The notes: a model not told the origin generated them from the sequence alone. Positions 8,432-19,096 are shown, numbered from the stretch's first letter. The stretch is DNA of 64,000 nucleotides from JACPUX01 sp964517465 (GCA_964517465.1 CAZFEK010000020.1:7887-71886), one strand, 5' to 3'. Program-made: numbers and translations.

Positions 8432-9708
8432 TGCTGGATGCGTTATTTGCAGCGTCGTTGACACAAGGCGGTCCCGAGACGCCGGGATATGTTCCCCTCG
8501 CGCAATCTTCGTCGACGCCTCCGGCGCAAGCGGATCGCAGCGTGGCTGCGATTCGCCTCTCCGACGCCGCGCTGGCCCTGAATCCCCGTGAAGCCGTCGC
8601 GCTGCTGAGCGATTGCCGGCGCCTTTTGCATCCAGGCGGGCGAGTGTTCTGCGTTGGGGCACAGGCGGCCCTCACCTGCGAGCGTTTGGGGCGCTGGGCG
8701 GAATTTGTCGGGCTCGTTACCCTTCCCGCCACAGAAGGGGTTCCAGGCTGGGCGAAGCGTCAGCATCCGCCAGAGTCTGAACCGCTGGTTTCGATTTGTA
8801 TGCCGGCCTTCAACCCGCGCTTCTTTGCCGCCGCGCTCGACAGCGCGCTGGTGCAAACTTGGCGCAACAAGGAAATCATCGTCAGCGACGACAGCGAAGG
8901 TGACGAAATCGCCGCCATCGTTGCGGCCCGCGCGCCGCGCGGCAGACTGCGCTTGGTGCAGAATCGGCCCCGGCTCAGGGCGCGCAAGAATTACGCCCAG
9001 ACCGTGGCTTTGGCGCGTGGCGAATTCGTGAAGTTTCTCAACGACGACGACTTGCTCGCGCCGGATTGTGTGGCCACCATGGTTGCCGCTTTCCAAAAAA
9101 TCCCGGATCTCGTGCTGGCCACCTCGCACCGCTGGCGCATCGGCGCGACCTCCCAAGTCATTGCCGATATGCCGGCAACGCGACCGGCGGTGGGTGGCGA
9201 TTGGGTCATCGATGGCGTGAGCCTCGCGAACGCGGCCATCATGCACGGGATCAATTTCATTGGCGAGCCGAGCACCATGATGTTTCGCCGTAGTGACTTC
9301 GACCCGCGGCCTCTGCTCGACGCCGACAAACCCTTTCATTGCAACGGCGCCGAAGTGGTCGGCGCGGTCGATTACGCGATGTGGTCGCGGGTGCTGGTGC
9401 AGGGTAACGCCGCCTTTTTTCGGAAGCGGCTCAGTTCCTTTCGGGTCCACAGCGAACAAGCGCAGGCCAAGAGCGATGTGGTGGAACGTTCGGTTGGAGG
9501 GATACGAGGGTTGCAGCGCATGTGGATCGAGTTGGGACTCTTTCAGCGCTGGCCCCCGCATCTGGTGGCAGTGCAGCCTTTGGAGCGGGCGGCATCGCCG
9601 GGTACACCCTGGCGGGTGGAGCCGCTGCGCTCGCTGCCGGCTCCACCCGTGGCGGCGGAGGACGCGCTGAGGCAGTGGCGAGCGACCGAGCGGCATCCCT
9701 TCGAGTGA
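8431..9708 (+). CDS. Family-2 glycosyltransferase with methyltransferase-like N-terminus
   Basis: 425 residues. The ATG at 8431 shares its A with the previous gene's TGA and has GGGAGG 6 nt upstream. The GT-A fold starts near residue 114: PLVSICMPAFNP, then NKEIIVSDDSEGD and GEFVKFLNDDDLLAPDC, where the DDD supplies the nucleotide-sugar metal site. A C-terminal part near 290-340 (VGAVDYAMWSRVLVQG, FRVHSEQAQ) completes the acceptor region. The first 100 residues contain ALLSDCRRLLHPGGRVF, which looks like the end of a class I methyltransferase fold without its SAM-binding glycine loop. It probably transfers a sugar together with the coupled ATP-grasp ligase. There is no membrane segment. Confidence 0.82.
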   Translation: MLDALFAASLTQGGPETPGYVPLAQSSSTPPAQADRSVAAIRLSDAALALNPREAVALLSDCRRLLHPGGRVFCVGAQAALTCERLGRWAEFVGLVTLPATEGVPGWAKRQHPPESEPLVSICMPAFNPRFFAAALDSALVQTWRNKEIIVSDDSEGDEIAAIVAARAPRGRLRLVQNRPRLRARKNYAQTVALARGEFVKFLNDDDLLAPDCVATMVAAFQKIPDLVLATSHRWRIGATSQVIADMPATRPAVGGDWVIDGVSLANAAIMHGINFIGEPSTMMFRRSDFDPRPLLDADKPFHCNGAEVVGAVDYAMWSRVLVQGNAAFFRKRLSSFRVHSEQAQAKSDVVERSVGGIRGLQRMWIELGLFQRWPPHLVAVQPLERAASPGTPWRVEPLRSLPAPPVAAEDALRQWRATERHPFE

Positions 9709-9877
9709 CCGGCATGTATCTGGCCGCGATGACCGCCGGCGGAAGAACGGGCTTCCACGCTCGGCGTTTAACGGAGTCTAGTGCGGGCAGGAACCCTTGG
9801 AAGATCGACGATGCGAAGAGAGCAAGTGATGACCAATCGTGTATCGGTAAAACGGCGGAACAAGCATGGATATGGAT

Positions 9878-10430
9878 TCACAGGCTGCGCAGCAGATCGA
9901 GGTGTTTCTTGTTCCAAGAAAATGGATCGACCGGCGGGAAGGGACGCTTATCGGGCCGGTAGTTGCCCATGAAGCGGGGACGACAGAACGCCGCAATCAA
10001 AGGATAGGCGGAGGACTCGGGATGATTCCATCCCGACAGCAAATCGCTGAGGCGCGCCCGGGCGCCGACGGAGGATAAAAGACCTCGGGATGGTCTTTGA
10101 CCTAATCGTTGCCGGGCATCGCGCCTGCGGGCGAGAGGTCGAAATCCGAAATGTCCTTGAGCAGCGGATCGCCCGTAACTTCGAAGATGCCGGCGAGTTG
10201 TGACGGGCACCCAATCGGGAACGCGGCAGGCGAGCGCAGTGCCGTCATGGGGGGGTGGCGTCGTGACGCGGTTTACCCAAACCGTGGAAAGAGGGCCAGC
10301 GAAGAGGCCTGGATTTTCGGTCTGCCGTTGGCGGCGTGGAGCTGAACCAGCAAGCGCGCGGACTGGCCTCCTTGGCTGTGAGCGACGATGTGGATTCCTT
10401 CTTGGCCCTGGCTTGTCCGGCTTGGGTTCA
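9878..10430 (-). pseudogene. Decayed lipase-like alpha/beta hydrolase
   Basis: Fragments of one hydrolase lie in three minus-strand frames. GIHIVAHSQGGQSARLLVQL (nucleophile elbow with Ser) at about 10398-10340 is followed in a second frame by WVNRVTTPPPHDGTALA at about 10283-10235, and in a third frame by LAGIFEVTGDPLLKDISDF at about 10197-10140, with a stop at about 10103. A further open segment ends with KKHLDLLRSL at 9878. The part upstream of the nucleophile is missing because the NAD-GDH gene ends there. Several indels separate the pieces, so this is not a functional gene. The order resembles triacylglycerol lipases. Confidence 0.55.
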
Positions 10431-13400
10431 ACCCAAACCGCGCAACTCCCGCATGGCCACGGAAAGCATGGCCAGATCGGTGCTCTTGGCGCTTCGGAGG
10501 TCGGCCAGCACTTGACGGTAGTGCTCCAGCGCGCTGCCGAGCGCGGCCTCCCAATTCTTGAGCAACGCTTCGGCGGTCTTGCCTTTGGCGCTTGCTTCCA
10601 GCACCCGGGCGCAAAGCTCGCGCTGGCGTGCACGCACGTCCTCGCGAATGGCGGCCCGCGCCATGATCTGGTAGTGGCTGTCGGTGGGCAGGGCGAGAAT
10701 CTGACGTCGCAACCACGAGAAGGCGAGGTTTTCATCGAGCGCGAAATAAACGCCGGCGACCATGTCCACCGGGCGAGATAGGGCCGTGCCCACGTCAGCC
10801 ACGTCGAGCGCGGCGTTCATGGCTTCGAAGGCGGCCACCCGGGTAGCCAGTTCCAGCGGCACGCCCTCGCTGGCCAAGCTGTCGCGCAGGGCACGGAAAG
10901 CTTGCCCTTCGGCGGGCGACAAGAGGCGGTCGAGGTCTTTGGCCAGCGCCGCCACCACCGGCTGCAGGCGCGCCACTTCACCGGCGATGTCGCGCAAGCC
11001 GCGGCGCCGCCGCAGCACCCAGTGCGTGGCGGCAAAAGCGAGCCGCGCCGCCTCGATACTCATGCGAATCTGGGTCGGCGTCGGCACTTTGGCATCGAGT
11101 GCGTCGATGCTGCTCCACACGCCCTCCAGCCCGAAGGTTTCGCGCACCAGCAAAAAGGCGCGCACGATTTCAGGGGCCGGCGCGCCGGTTTCTTCCTGCA
11201 GACGGGCCACGAAAAGGCTGCCGACGCGATTGGGCAGAAGGTTGGCGAGGGTGGTGGCGATGATTTCGCGCTTCAAAGGGTGGGCCGCCATGGCTTCGCG
11301 ATAATGCTCGCGCAGGGGACGGGGGAAATAGTCCACCAGCGCGGGAGCTACATAGGCGTCCTCGGGCAAGTCGGAGTTGAGCAGGTCATCGTAGAGCGCC
11401 ATCTTGCTGTAGGCCAGGAGCACGGCATGCTCCGGGGAAGTGAGGCCTCGTTTGGCGAGTTTGCGCTCGGCGATGGTTTCGTCGCTGGGCAGGAATTCGA
11501 TGGCGCGATTCAAGCGCCCGCTTTTCTCCAGCGCCCGGATTTGCCTCGCCTCCCAATCCACGAGATGCAAGGCGCCGGCTTCGGCTACGGCCAGCGTCGC
11601 GGTCTGCAGATAGTTGTCGCGCAGCACCAGTTCGCCCACTTCGTCGGTCATGTCGGCGAGAAGTTTGTTGCGCTGCTTTTCGGTCATGTCGCCGGCTGCG
11701 ACGATGCTGTTGATCAGAATCTTGATGTTCACTTCGTGGTCGGAGCAATCCACCCCGGCCGAGTTGTCGATGGCGTCGGTGTTGACGAGACCGCCGGCAA
11801 GCGCATATTCGATGCGGCCCAGTTGAGTGAAGCCGAGGTTGCCCCCTTCGCCCACCACCTTGCAGCGCAACTCGTTGCCGTTGACGCGCACTGCATCGCT
11901 GGCGCGGTCGCCCACTTCGGCGTGGGTCTGGGTGCTTGCTTTGACATAGGTGCCGATGCCGCCGTTGTACAACAGATCGACCGGCGCCTTGAGCATGGCG
12001 CGGATGAGGTCGGTGGGCGCGAGGCTGTCTTCGGCAATGCCCAGCGCGGCTTTCACTTCGGGCGAGACGGCGATCGACTTGGCGCTGCGCGGGAACACGC
12101 CGCCGCCTTTGGAAATGATCGAAGCCTCGTAATCGGCCCAGGAGGAGCGCGGGAGGTTGAACAAACGCGCCCGCTCGGCGAAACTTTTTTCGGCGTCGGG
12201 ATTGGGGTCGAGGAAAATGTGGCGATGGTCGAAGGCTGCCAGCAGCTTGATGTGGCGCGAGAGCAGCATGCCGTTGCCGAAGACGTCGCCCGACATATCG
12301 CCCACCCCCACCACGGTGAAGTCCGTGGTTTGGGTGTTGACGCCGAAAGATCGGAAGTGCCGCTTCACCGATTCCCAGGCGCCGCGGGCAGTAATGCCCA
12401 TCTTTTTGTGGTCGTAGCCGGCCGAGCCGCCGGAGGCAAAGGCGTCCCCCAGCCAGAAGCCGTAATCGGCGGCGACACCATTGGCGATGTCGGAGAAGGT
12501 GGCGGTGCCTTTGTCGGCGGCAACCACGAGATAGGGGTCATCGCCGTCGTGGCGCGCCACTTCGCGCGGCGGGACGACTTTGCCGGCGACCAAATTGTCG
12601 GTGAGATCCAAAAGACCGCAAAGGAAGGTGCGATAACAAGTGACGCCCTCTTTCATGAAGGCTTCGCGGTCCGAGGCGGGCGGAGCAGCCTTCAAGACGA
12701 AGCCTCCTTTCGAGCCCACGGGCACGATCACCGCGTTCTTCACCATTTGCGCTTTCACGAGGCCCAGCACTTCGGTGCGGAAATCTTCGCGCCGGTCGGA
12801 CCAGCGCAAGCCGCCCCGGGCGACGCGGCCACCGCGCAGATGTACCCCTTCGACCCGCGGCGAATAAACGAAGATCTCAAACAGCGGTTTGGGTTCGGGC
12901 AAACCGGGCACGGCGCGCGAATCGAGCTTGAAGGAGAGGTAATCCTTGGGTTTGCCGCCGTGGTCGCGCTGGAAGTAGTTGGTGCGCAGGCTGGCTTCCA
13001 TGGTGCCCATGAACTGGCGAATGATACGGTCCTCGTCCAAGCTCACGACTTTTTCGAGCGACTGGCGGATGTCTCCGAGCAGGGCCTTCATCGCCGCTTC
13101 ACGCCCATCGCCGCGGGCGGGGTCGAAGCGCAGCTCGAAATACTCCACCAATTGCCGCGCGATGGCGGCATTGTGGGTGAGCGCCGCTTCCATGTAGGCT
13201 TGGCTGAAGGTGACTCCGATCTGCTTCAAGTAGCGCGCGTAGGCTCGCAAAATCGTGATCTGGCGGGCCTCGAGCCCGGCGGACAGCACCAGGCGGTTCA
13301 AGTCGTCGCTTTCGATCTTGCCCGCCCAGGCCTGAGCAAACGCGCTCTGGAACACGCCCTTGACGCGGTCGAGGTCGATTTCTGTTCCTTCGCCCAGCTC

Positions 13401-15245
13401 CAAACCGAAATCGGTAATCCATACCGGACGGCTGGCCACCTCGTTTTGCGGCTCGATGCGATAGGGCCGCTCCTCTCGCACTTTGACCCCCATGCGTTCC
13501 AACATGGGCAGGCTCTCGGAGAGCGGTACCGCGCTGCCGAGGTGGAAGACTTTGAAGCGCAGGTTTCCGGCCTTGGCTTCGACCGGCAGGTAAAGATTCA
13601 TGGCCAGCGGCGCGTCCGGCGTGAGCGCATCCATGACGCCCAGGTCGTAAACCGCGGCGCGCGCCGGATAATCTTCGCGGTAGCCGGCAGGAAACGCCTC
13701 GCCGTAGCGGCGGAAGAGCTCGTTGCCGCGTTCTTCGCCGTATTGCTCCAGCACGGCATCACGCAAGTCATCGGCCCAACGGCGGGTGGCCAGACCGATC
13801 CGCGCCTCGAGTTCCTGCACCTGATAGGGAGGGATTTGTCCGGGCTGGGTGCGGATCATCACGTGCAGCCTCGCCAGCACGGATTCCGAGAGCTGCTGCG
13901 TAAACTCGCTGGCAACGCCGTTGAAGGCTTGGATCAGCAAACTCTGGATGCGCTGCCGCACTTCGGTGTTGAAGCGATCGCGCGGCACGAAGACCAGGCA
14001 GGACATGAAGCGGCCGAATCGATCGGGGCGCACGAACAGGCGCAGGCGCTGGCGCTCCTGCAAACGCAGGATGCCCATGCTGGTGGCGAGCAATTCCTCT
14101 TCGGTGACATCGAAGAGTTCGTCCCGCGGGTAGCTATCGATGATGGCTTGCAGCGCTTTGGCCATGTGACTGCGGGGCAAAAAGCCGGCCCGCTCGATCA
14201 CGTTGGCGGTTTTCACGCGCAGAAGCGGGATGTCGGAGGGAATCGCGCTGTAGGCCGTCGAAGTGAAAAGCCCGATGAAACGAAGCTCTCCGGTCACGCG
14301 ACCCGATTCGTCGAGACGCTTGATGCCGATGTAGTCGAGATAGCCGGGCCGATGCACGGTGGCGCGCATATTGGCCTTGGTCACCAGGAGGAGATCGCTT
14401 CCGGTGATGAAAGCCCGCGCCGCCGGTGGCAAAAGCGCCGGGGGTGCCTGGTCTTCAGCGGTTTCGCGCAGTATGCCCTTGCCGGTACCGGGCACCACGC
14501 GCAAGTAGTCCTTGTCGCCCTCCTGGATCAGGTCGTATTCGCGGTAGCCCAAGAACGTGAAATGGTTGTCCACCAGCCATTCCAGAAAATGGCGCGCTTC
14601 GATCACTCCGGCAAGCTGGCTTTGCGCCACGCGGGCGATGGTGGCATTCATGGCGGAGGTCATCGCCCGCCAGTCGTCCACTACGGCGCGCACGTCGCCG
14701 AGGATGCGCAACAGATCCTGCTGCAAGGCTTCCAATCGGTCAGGTTTGGTCTGCCGATCCACCTCGACGTGAATGACTGACTGGAAGCTTGCGCCTTCGG
14801 CGGCGCCGCCATTGGAGCACAGTTCGATGAGCTGCCCCGAGGCCTCGCGCCGGGTGCGGATTACCGGGTGAATGATGAGGTGCAGCGCGAGCCCGTGCCG
14901 GTTGACTTCCATGCCCACGGAATCGACCAGGAAGGGCATGTCATCGTTGACGATCTCGATAATGGTGTGGCTCGACTGCCAGCCATGTTCGTCGGCGCGA
15001 GGGTTGTAGACGCGCACTTTGGGCTTGCCGGCGTTAAAGCGCTGGAGGAACTGCCAATGCGACATCGCGGCGCCGTAGAGATCGACCACTTCGCGTTCGA
15101 GCAGGTCGTCGGGGTCAACCTGGGTGTAATAGGCGCATATGAAAGGCTCGACCTGCGCGGCTTCCCCTGCCGGCAGCTTGGCTCGGGCATGGGCCAGTAC
15201 GGCCTCGAGCAATTCGGCGACGGTGTGGTCTTTGGCGTGTGGCAT
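10428..15245 (-). CDS. gdhB: NAD-dependent glutamate dehydrogenase, large (about 180 kDa) type
   Basis: Oxidises glutamate to 2-oxoglutarate and ammonium with NAD+. It belongs to the 1,600-residue GDH class known from Pseudomonas and Streptomyces. ATG at 15245 (MPHAKDHTVAELLEAV) is preferred: GGAG lies 6 nt upstream and it gives 1,605 residues, near the 1,620 of the P. aeruginosa enzyme. The long N-terminal regulatory part (about 1-700) includes LEWLVDNHFTFLGYREYDL. The catalytic core includes LRWSDRREDFRTEVLGLVKA, GSKGGFVLK and GVGDMSGDVFGNGML. The NAD-binding region has KVVGEGGNLGFTQLGRIEYA and VDCSDHEVNIKIL. It is monocistronic and ends against the lipase remnant. A 1,292-codon antisense frame here is a shadow. 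Confidence 0.95.
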   Translation of the reverse strand: MPHAKDHTVAELLEAVLAHARAKLPAGEAAQVEPFICAYYTQVDPDDLLEREVVDLYGAAMSHWQFLQRFNAGKPKVRVYNPRADEHGWQSSHTIIEIVNDDMPFLVDSVGMEVNRHGLALHLIIHPVIRTRREASGQLIELCSNGGAAEGASFQSVIHVEVDRQTKPDRLEALQQDLLRILGDVRAVVDDWRAMTSAMNATIARVAQSQLAGVIEARHFLEWLVDNHFTFLGYREYDLIQEGDKDYLRVVPGTGKGILRETAEDQAPPALLPPAARAFITGSDLLLVTKANMRATVHRPGYLDYIGIKRLDESGRVTGELRFIGLFTSTAYSAIPSDIPLLRVKTANVIERAGFLPRSHMAKALQAIIDSYPRDELFDVTEEELLATSMGILRLQERQRLRLFVRPDRFGRFMSCLVFVPRDRFNTEVRQRIQSLLIQAFNGVASEFTQQLSESVLARLHVMIRTQPGQIPPYQVQELEARIGLATRRWADDLRDAVLEQYGEERGNELFRRYGEAFPAGYREDYPARAAVYDLGVMDALTPDAPLAMNLYLPVEAKAGNLRFKVFHLGSAVPLSESLPMLERMGVKVREERPYRIEPQNEVASRPVWITDFGLELGEGTEIDLDRVKGVFQSAFAQAWAGKIESDDLNRLVLSAGLEARQITILRAYARYLKQIGVTFSQAYMEAALTHNAAIARQLVEYFELRFDPARGDGREAAMKALLGDIRQSLEKVVSLDEDRIIRQFMGTMEASLRTNYFQRDHGGKPKDYLSFKLDSRAVPGLPEPKPLFEIFVYSPRVEGVHLRGGRVARGGLRWSDRREDFRTEVLGLVKAQMVKNAVIVPVGSKGGFVLKAAPPASDREAFMKEGVTCYRTFLCGLLDLTDNLVAGKVVPPREVARHDGDDPYLVVAADKGTATFSDIANGVAADYGFWLGDAFASGGSAGYDHKKMGITARGAWESVKRHFRSFGVNTQTTDFTVVGVGDMSGDVFGNGMLLSRHIKLLAAFDHRHIFLDPNPDAEKSFAERARLFNLPRSSWADYEASIISKGGGVFPRSAKSIAVSPEVKAALGIAEDSLAPTDLIRAMLKAPVDLLYNGGIGTYVKASTQTHAEVGDRASDAVRVNGNELRCKVVGEGGNLGFTQLGRIEYALAGGLVNTDAIDNSAGVDCSDHEVNIKILINSIVAAGDMTEKQRNKLLADMTDEVGELVLRDNYLQTATLAVAEAGALHLVDWEARQIRALEKSGRLNRAIEFLPSDETIAERKLAKRGLTSPEHAVLLAYSKMALYDDLLNSDLPEDAYVAPALVDYFPRPLREHYREAMAAHPLKREIIATTLANLLPNRVGSLFVARLQEETGAPAPEIVRAFLLVRETFGLEGVWSSIDALDAKVPTPTQIRMSIEAARLAFAATHWVLRRRRGLRDIAGEVARLQPVVAALAKDLDRLLSPAEGQAFRALRDSLASEGVPLELATRVAAFEAMNAALDVADVGTALSRPVDMVAGVYFALDENLAFSWLRRQILALPTDSHYQIMARAAIREDVRARQRELCARVLEASAKGKTAEALLKNWEAALGSALEHYRQVLADLRSAKSTDLAMLSVAMRELRGLG

Positions 15246-15441
15246 AAGTTTCTCCAGCATTCCGCGCGGGTGGCACGGCGATTGTTGTTTCGTGCGCTTT
15301 ACCTTTTGGGTGCGGCGCCGGTCGGGAAGCGGCCAGCTGCCGCTCGGTCGCAAATCTGTAACGCCGAGCGCCGCAAGGCTGGCAAGTATCCTTCGGGGCG
15401 TTGGGGCCGGTAATCCCTTATTCGGACATGCTCCATCGGAT

Positions 15442-15771
15442 TTACGACAGCTCGCCGCCCCACTTGAGGTCGGGGCGCTGCGCCGGGGCGAGAATTTCCA
15501 CCTGTTTGGCGCGGCTCGTTTCGCCGCGCAATAGCCGAACCCGGCGCTGCGGCACGCCAAAGGCCTCGGCGAGAAAGGCGATCAATGCCTCGTTGGCCTT
15601 GCCCTCTACCGGCGGCGCAGCGAGGCGTATCTTGAGCGCCTCGCCATGAATGCCGGAGATTTCGGTATGTCGCGCCCCCGGCTGGACATGAAGCACCAGA
15701 ATCAGCGCCTGACGCGCGGGATCAAAGCGGTGCCAGGGCGCGTTGGACAAGGGCTTGTTCCAGCCAGGCAA
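15442..15771 (-). CDS. yggU: DUF167 family protein YggU
   Basis: 109-residue small cytoplasmic protein of the DUF167/YggU family; biochemical function unknown. Family features are LHVQPGARHTEISGIHGEAL and the strongly conserved APPVEGKANEALIAFLAEAF around residues 52-71. The ATG at 15771 overlaps the end of yggT by 50 bp; a TTG at 15750 would overlap less, so the start is uncertain. It is the last gene of the yggS-proC-yggT-yggU operon. Confidence 0.88.
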   Translation of the reverse strand: MPGWNKPLSNAPWHRFDPARQALILVLHVQPGARHTEISGIHGEALKIRLAAPPVEGKANEALIAFLAEAFGVPQRRVRLLRGETSRAKQVEILAPAQRPDLKWGGELS

Positions 15772-16306
15772 CCGGCAGCATCAAGAGCAGGTTGCAAATC
15801 ACGAAAAGCACCAGCGGCGAGAGGTCGAGCTGGCCGCCGAGCGGCGGAAGAACGCGCCGGATCGGCCGCAGGAAAGGTGCCGTCAGGGCGTTGAGGATGC
15901 CGTTGAGCGGATTGTAGGGAGATACCCAGGAAAGGATCACCTGCACGAACACCGTGCCCATCAAGAGGTAAAGGCTCACTTTGATGAGGCTGACGCCGGA
16001 GAGGAAAAAAAGCGTCAGCCAGAATTCGTCCAGGCGGCCCGGGTGGCCCCGCAAAGCGAATACCGCCATGTGCCAGGCGAACTGCAACACCCAGGCGAGC
16101 AGAAAAGTCGACCAATCGACTCCACCCCAGCCCGGCAGCACCCGGCGGACGGGTTTCACCAGCCAGTCGGTGAGCGCGGCCACCATCTGCCCCAGCGGGT
16201 TGCGGAAAGGCGCGCGAAAAAGCTGCATGTAAAAGCGCAGCAGAAGCGCATAGACGAAAATGCCGAAAGCGACATTGAGGAGGTAGTGCATTGCGTCGGC
16301 GATCAT
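15722..16306 (-). CDS. yggT: YggT family integral membrane protein
   Basis: 194 residues, all-alpha membrane protein with two YGGT repeats. Each repeat has a hydrophobic helix pair and a conserved P-L-R motif: RFYMQLFRAPFRNPLGQMV near residue 25 and SWVSPYNPLNGILNALTAPF near 125, the latter followed by RPIRRVLPP. About four transmembrane segments are visible. Family members are linked with osmotic or cell-division phenotypes, but the mechanism is unknown. The ATG is 7 nt after the proC stop, so it is cotranscribed with proC. Confidence 0.9.
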   Translation of the reverse strand: MIADAMHYLLNVAFGIFVYALLLRFYMQLFRAPFRNPLGQMVAALTDWLVKPVRRVLPGWGGVDWSTFLLAWVLQFAWHMAVFALRGHPGRLDEFWLTLFFLSGVSLIKVSLYLLMGTVFVQVILSWVSPYNPLNGILNALTAPFLRPIRRVLPPLGGQLDLSPLVLFVICNLLLMLPVAWLEQALVQRALAPL

Positions 16307-16313
16307 GGCTTGC

Positions 16314-17125
<812 letters not shown>

Positions 17126-17129
<4 letters not shown>

Positions 17130-17842
17130 GAGTGATGGACATCCATAGAGGCGTGGGGCGCACGAGCGCCAAAAATAGCCGTGCCGACGCGCACCAGCGT
17201 GGCGCCTTCGGCGATTGCGGCTTCAAGGTCTGCCGACATGCCCATGGATAGAGTGTCGACGCTCAGGCCCGCGCTTTGGGCCGTTTGCAGAATCGCCCGC
17301 AGTAAGGCGAACTGGGCGCGGGGCAGGGTGGCGTCGGCCGTGGGTTCGGCGATGCCCATGAAGCCTCTCAGGCGCAGGCGCGGCAACCGGGCGACCGAAA
17401 CGGCGAGGTCCAGGGCATGTTCGGGATCGACGCCGCTTTTGGTGGCTTCGCCGCTGATGTTCACCTGGACGCAGACTTGCAGGGCCGGCAGGCCTTCCGG
17501 GCGGGCCGCCGAAAGGCGTTCGGCGACTTTCAGACGATCGATGGCATGCGCCCAGTGAAAGTGCTCGGCGATCGGACGGGTCTTGTTGCTTTGTATGGGC
17601 CCGATGAAATGCCATTCGATTTCGGGCAAGTCGGCCAGCGCGGCGATCTTGGGCAAAGCCTCCTGGAGATAATTCTCGCCAAAGCTTCGCTGGCCGGCGG
17701 CATAAGCCTCGCGGATCGCTTCCGGCGGAAAGGTTTTGCTTACCGCCAGTAGCCCTACCGCCCCCGAGGGGCGCCCGCAAGCGGCGAGAGACGACTCGAT
17801 ATGCCGTCTGCATGCTTGCACGGCTTGTGCAATTGGGCTCAT
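17126..17842 (-). CDS. yggS: YggS family pyridoxal-phosphate homeostasis protein
   Basis: 238-residue PLP-binding TIM-barrel protein (PLPBP/YggS) that buffers pyridoxal phosphate and affects amino-acid pools. ATG at 17842 (MSPIAQAVQACRRHIE) gives the family length; a longer frame adds unrelated residues. The PLP-binding Lys is K36 in LLAVSKTFPPE. Other signatures are RSFGENYLQEAL, EWHFIGPIQSNK and the phosphate-binding end LSMGMSADLEAAIAEGATLV, RVGTAIFGAR. It is the first gene of the operon, divergent from pilT across 85 bp, an arrangement common in Proteobacteria. Confidence 0.95.
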
Positions 17843-17927
17843 AATGGACCGCTGGAGCGTCGATTCATGTGCTCGAAAGCGAAGCCAGGCAAGGCTTGGC
17901 GGGAAACGTCTGGAGCCGGGGATTATA

Positions 17928-18971
17928 ATGGATATCGCGGAACTTCTCGCGTTTGGAGTCAAGAACAAAGCGTCCGATTTGCACCTTTCGGCAGGGCTGC
18001 CGCCTATGATCAGGGTGCATGGCGACATCCGGCGCATCAACTTGCCGCCCATGGAGCACAAAGACGTGCACGGCATGGTGTACGACATCATGTCCGACAC
18101 CCTGCGCAAGACCTACGAAGAAAACCTGGAATGCGATTTCTCTTTCGCCATTCCCAATCTGGCGCGCTTTCGCGTCAATGCCTTCAATCAGGATCGCGGC
18201 GCCGCAGCGGTGTTTCGGACCATTCCCTCGAAAGTGCTTTCGCTGGAGGATTTGAACGCGCCGCGGGTGTTCGCCGAGATTTGCATGAAACCCCGGGGCC
18301 TCGTCTTGGTGACCGGGCCCACCGGCTCCGGGAAGTCGACCACCTTGGCGGGCATGGTCAACCACGTCAATGAAAACGTGTACGGGCACATCCTCACCAT
18401 CGAGGATCCGATCGAATTCGTCCACGAGAGCAAGAAGTGCCTGATCAACCAGCGCGAAGTGGGCCCGCAGACGCTTTCTTTTTCCAACGCGCTGCGCTCG
18501 GCCTTGCGCGAGGATCCGGACTACATCCTGGTGGGCGAGATGCGCGACCTGGAAACCATACGCTTGGCGCTGACCGGCGCGGAAACCGGCCACCTGGTAT
18601 TCGCCACCTTGCATACCTCCTCGGCGGCCAAAACCATCGACCGGATCATCGACGTCTTTCCCGCGGCGGAAAAAGACATGGTGCGCTCGATGTTGTCCGA
18701 ATCGCTACAGGCGGTGATTTCGCAGACTCTCCTGAAGACCAAAGATGGTCAGGGGCGCGTCGCGGCGCACGAAATCATGCTCGGCTCGCCCGCCATCCGC
18801 AACCTCATCCGCGAGAACAAGGTGGCGCAGATGTATTCGTCGATTCAAACCGGGCAGGCGCTAGGGATGCAGACCCTGGACCAGTGCCTGTCGGATCTGG
18901 TGCGCCGCAACGTCATTTCGCACGCCGAGGCGCGCACGCGGGCGGTGAACAAGGACGCTTTCCTGGGTTGA
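17928..18971 (+). CDS. pilT: Type IV pilus retraction ATPase PilT
   Basis: Hexameric motor that depolymerises type IV pili and drives twitching motility. 347 residues from the ATG at 17928 (MDIAELLAFGVKNKASDLHL), the canonical PilT start. The N-terminal PAS-like domain is followed by Walker A GPTGSGKSTT near 130-139, the Asp box ILTIEDPIEFVH, Walker B ILVGEMRDLET, the His box GHLVFATLHTSSA, and the PilT-specific AIRNLIRE motif near 289-296 needed for retraction. pilU follows 125 bp downstream. No other pilus genes are in the window, which is usual for pilTU. Confidence 0.97.
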   Translation: MDIAELLAFGVKNKASDLHLSAGLPPMIRVHGDIRRINLPPMEHKDVHGMVYDIMSDTLRKTYEENLECDFSFAIPNLARFRVNAFNQDRGAAAVFRTIPSKVLSLEDLNAPRVFAEICMKPRGLVLVTGPTGSGKSTTLAGMVNHVNENVYGHILTIEDPIEFVHESKKCLINQREVGPQTLSFSNALRSALREDPDYILVGEMRDLETIRLALTGAETGHLVFATLHTSSAAKTIDRIIDVFPAAEKDMVRSMLSESLQAVISQTLLKTKDGQGRVAAHEIMLGSPAIRNLIRENKVAQMYSSIQTGQALGMQTLDQCLSDLVRRNVISHAEARTRAVNKDAFLG

Positions 18972-19096
18972 TTCTTCGCCCCTCAGGGTTATGGAAAACG
19001 TGCCGATAAGTTTGTTTCCCCCGGAGCCCGAAGCGCTTACCGCGTCGTAGCGGGCCGGCGGCTCCGGATCATTCAGCAAGCATCCAGAGGCTTAGC

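Noticed and set aside
8443..9696. 417-codon minus-strand ORF opposite the glycosyltransferase
   Set aside because: The plus-strand frame has clear GT2 motifs (VSDDSEGD, NDDDLLAPD); the minus frame has none.
10902..14780. 1,292-codon open frame on the plus strand
   Set aside because: It is antisense to the NAD-glutamate dehydrogenase, which has clear family motifs throughout. The long frame comes from GC-rich codon bias, is His/Gly/Val-rich without motifs, and has no ribosome site.
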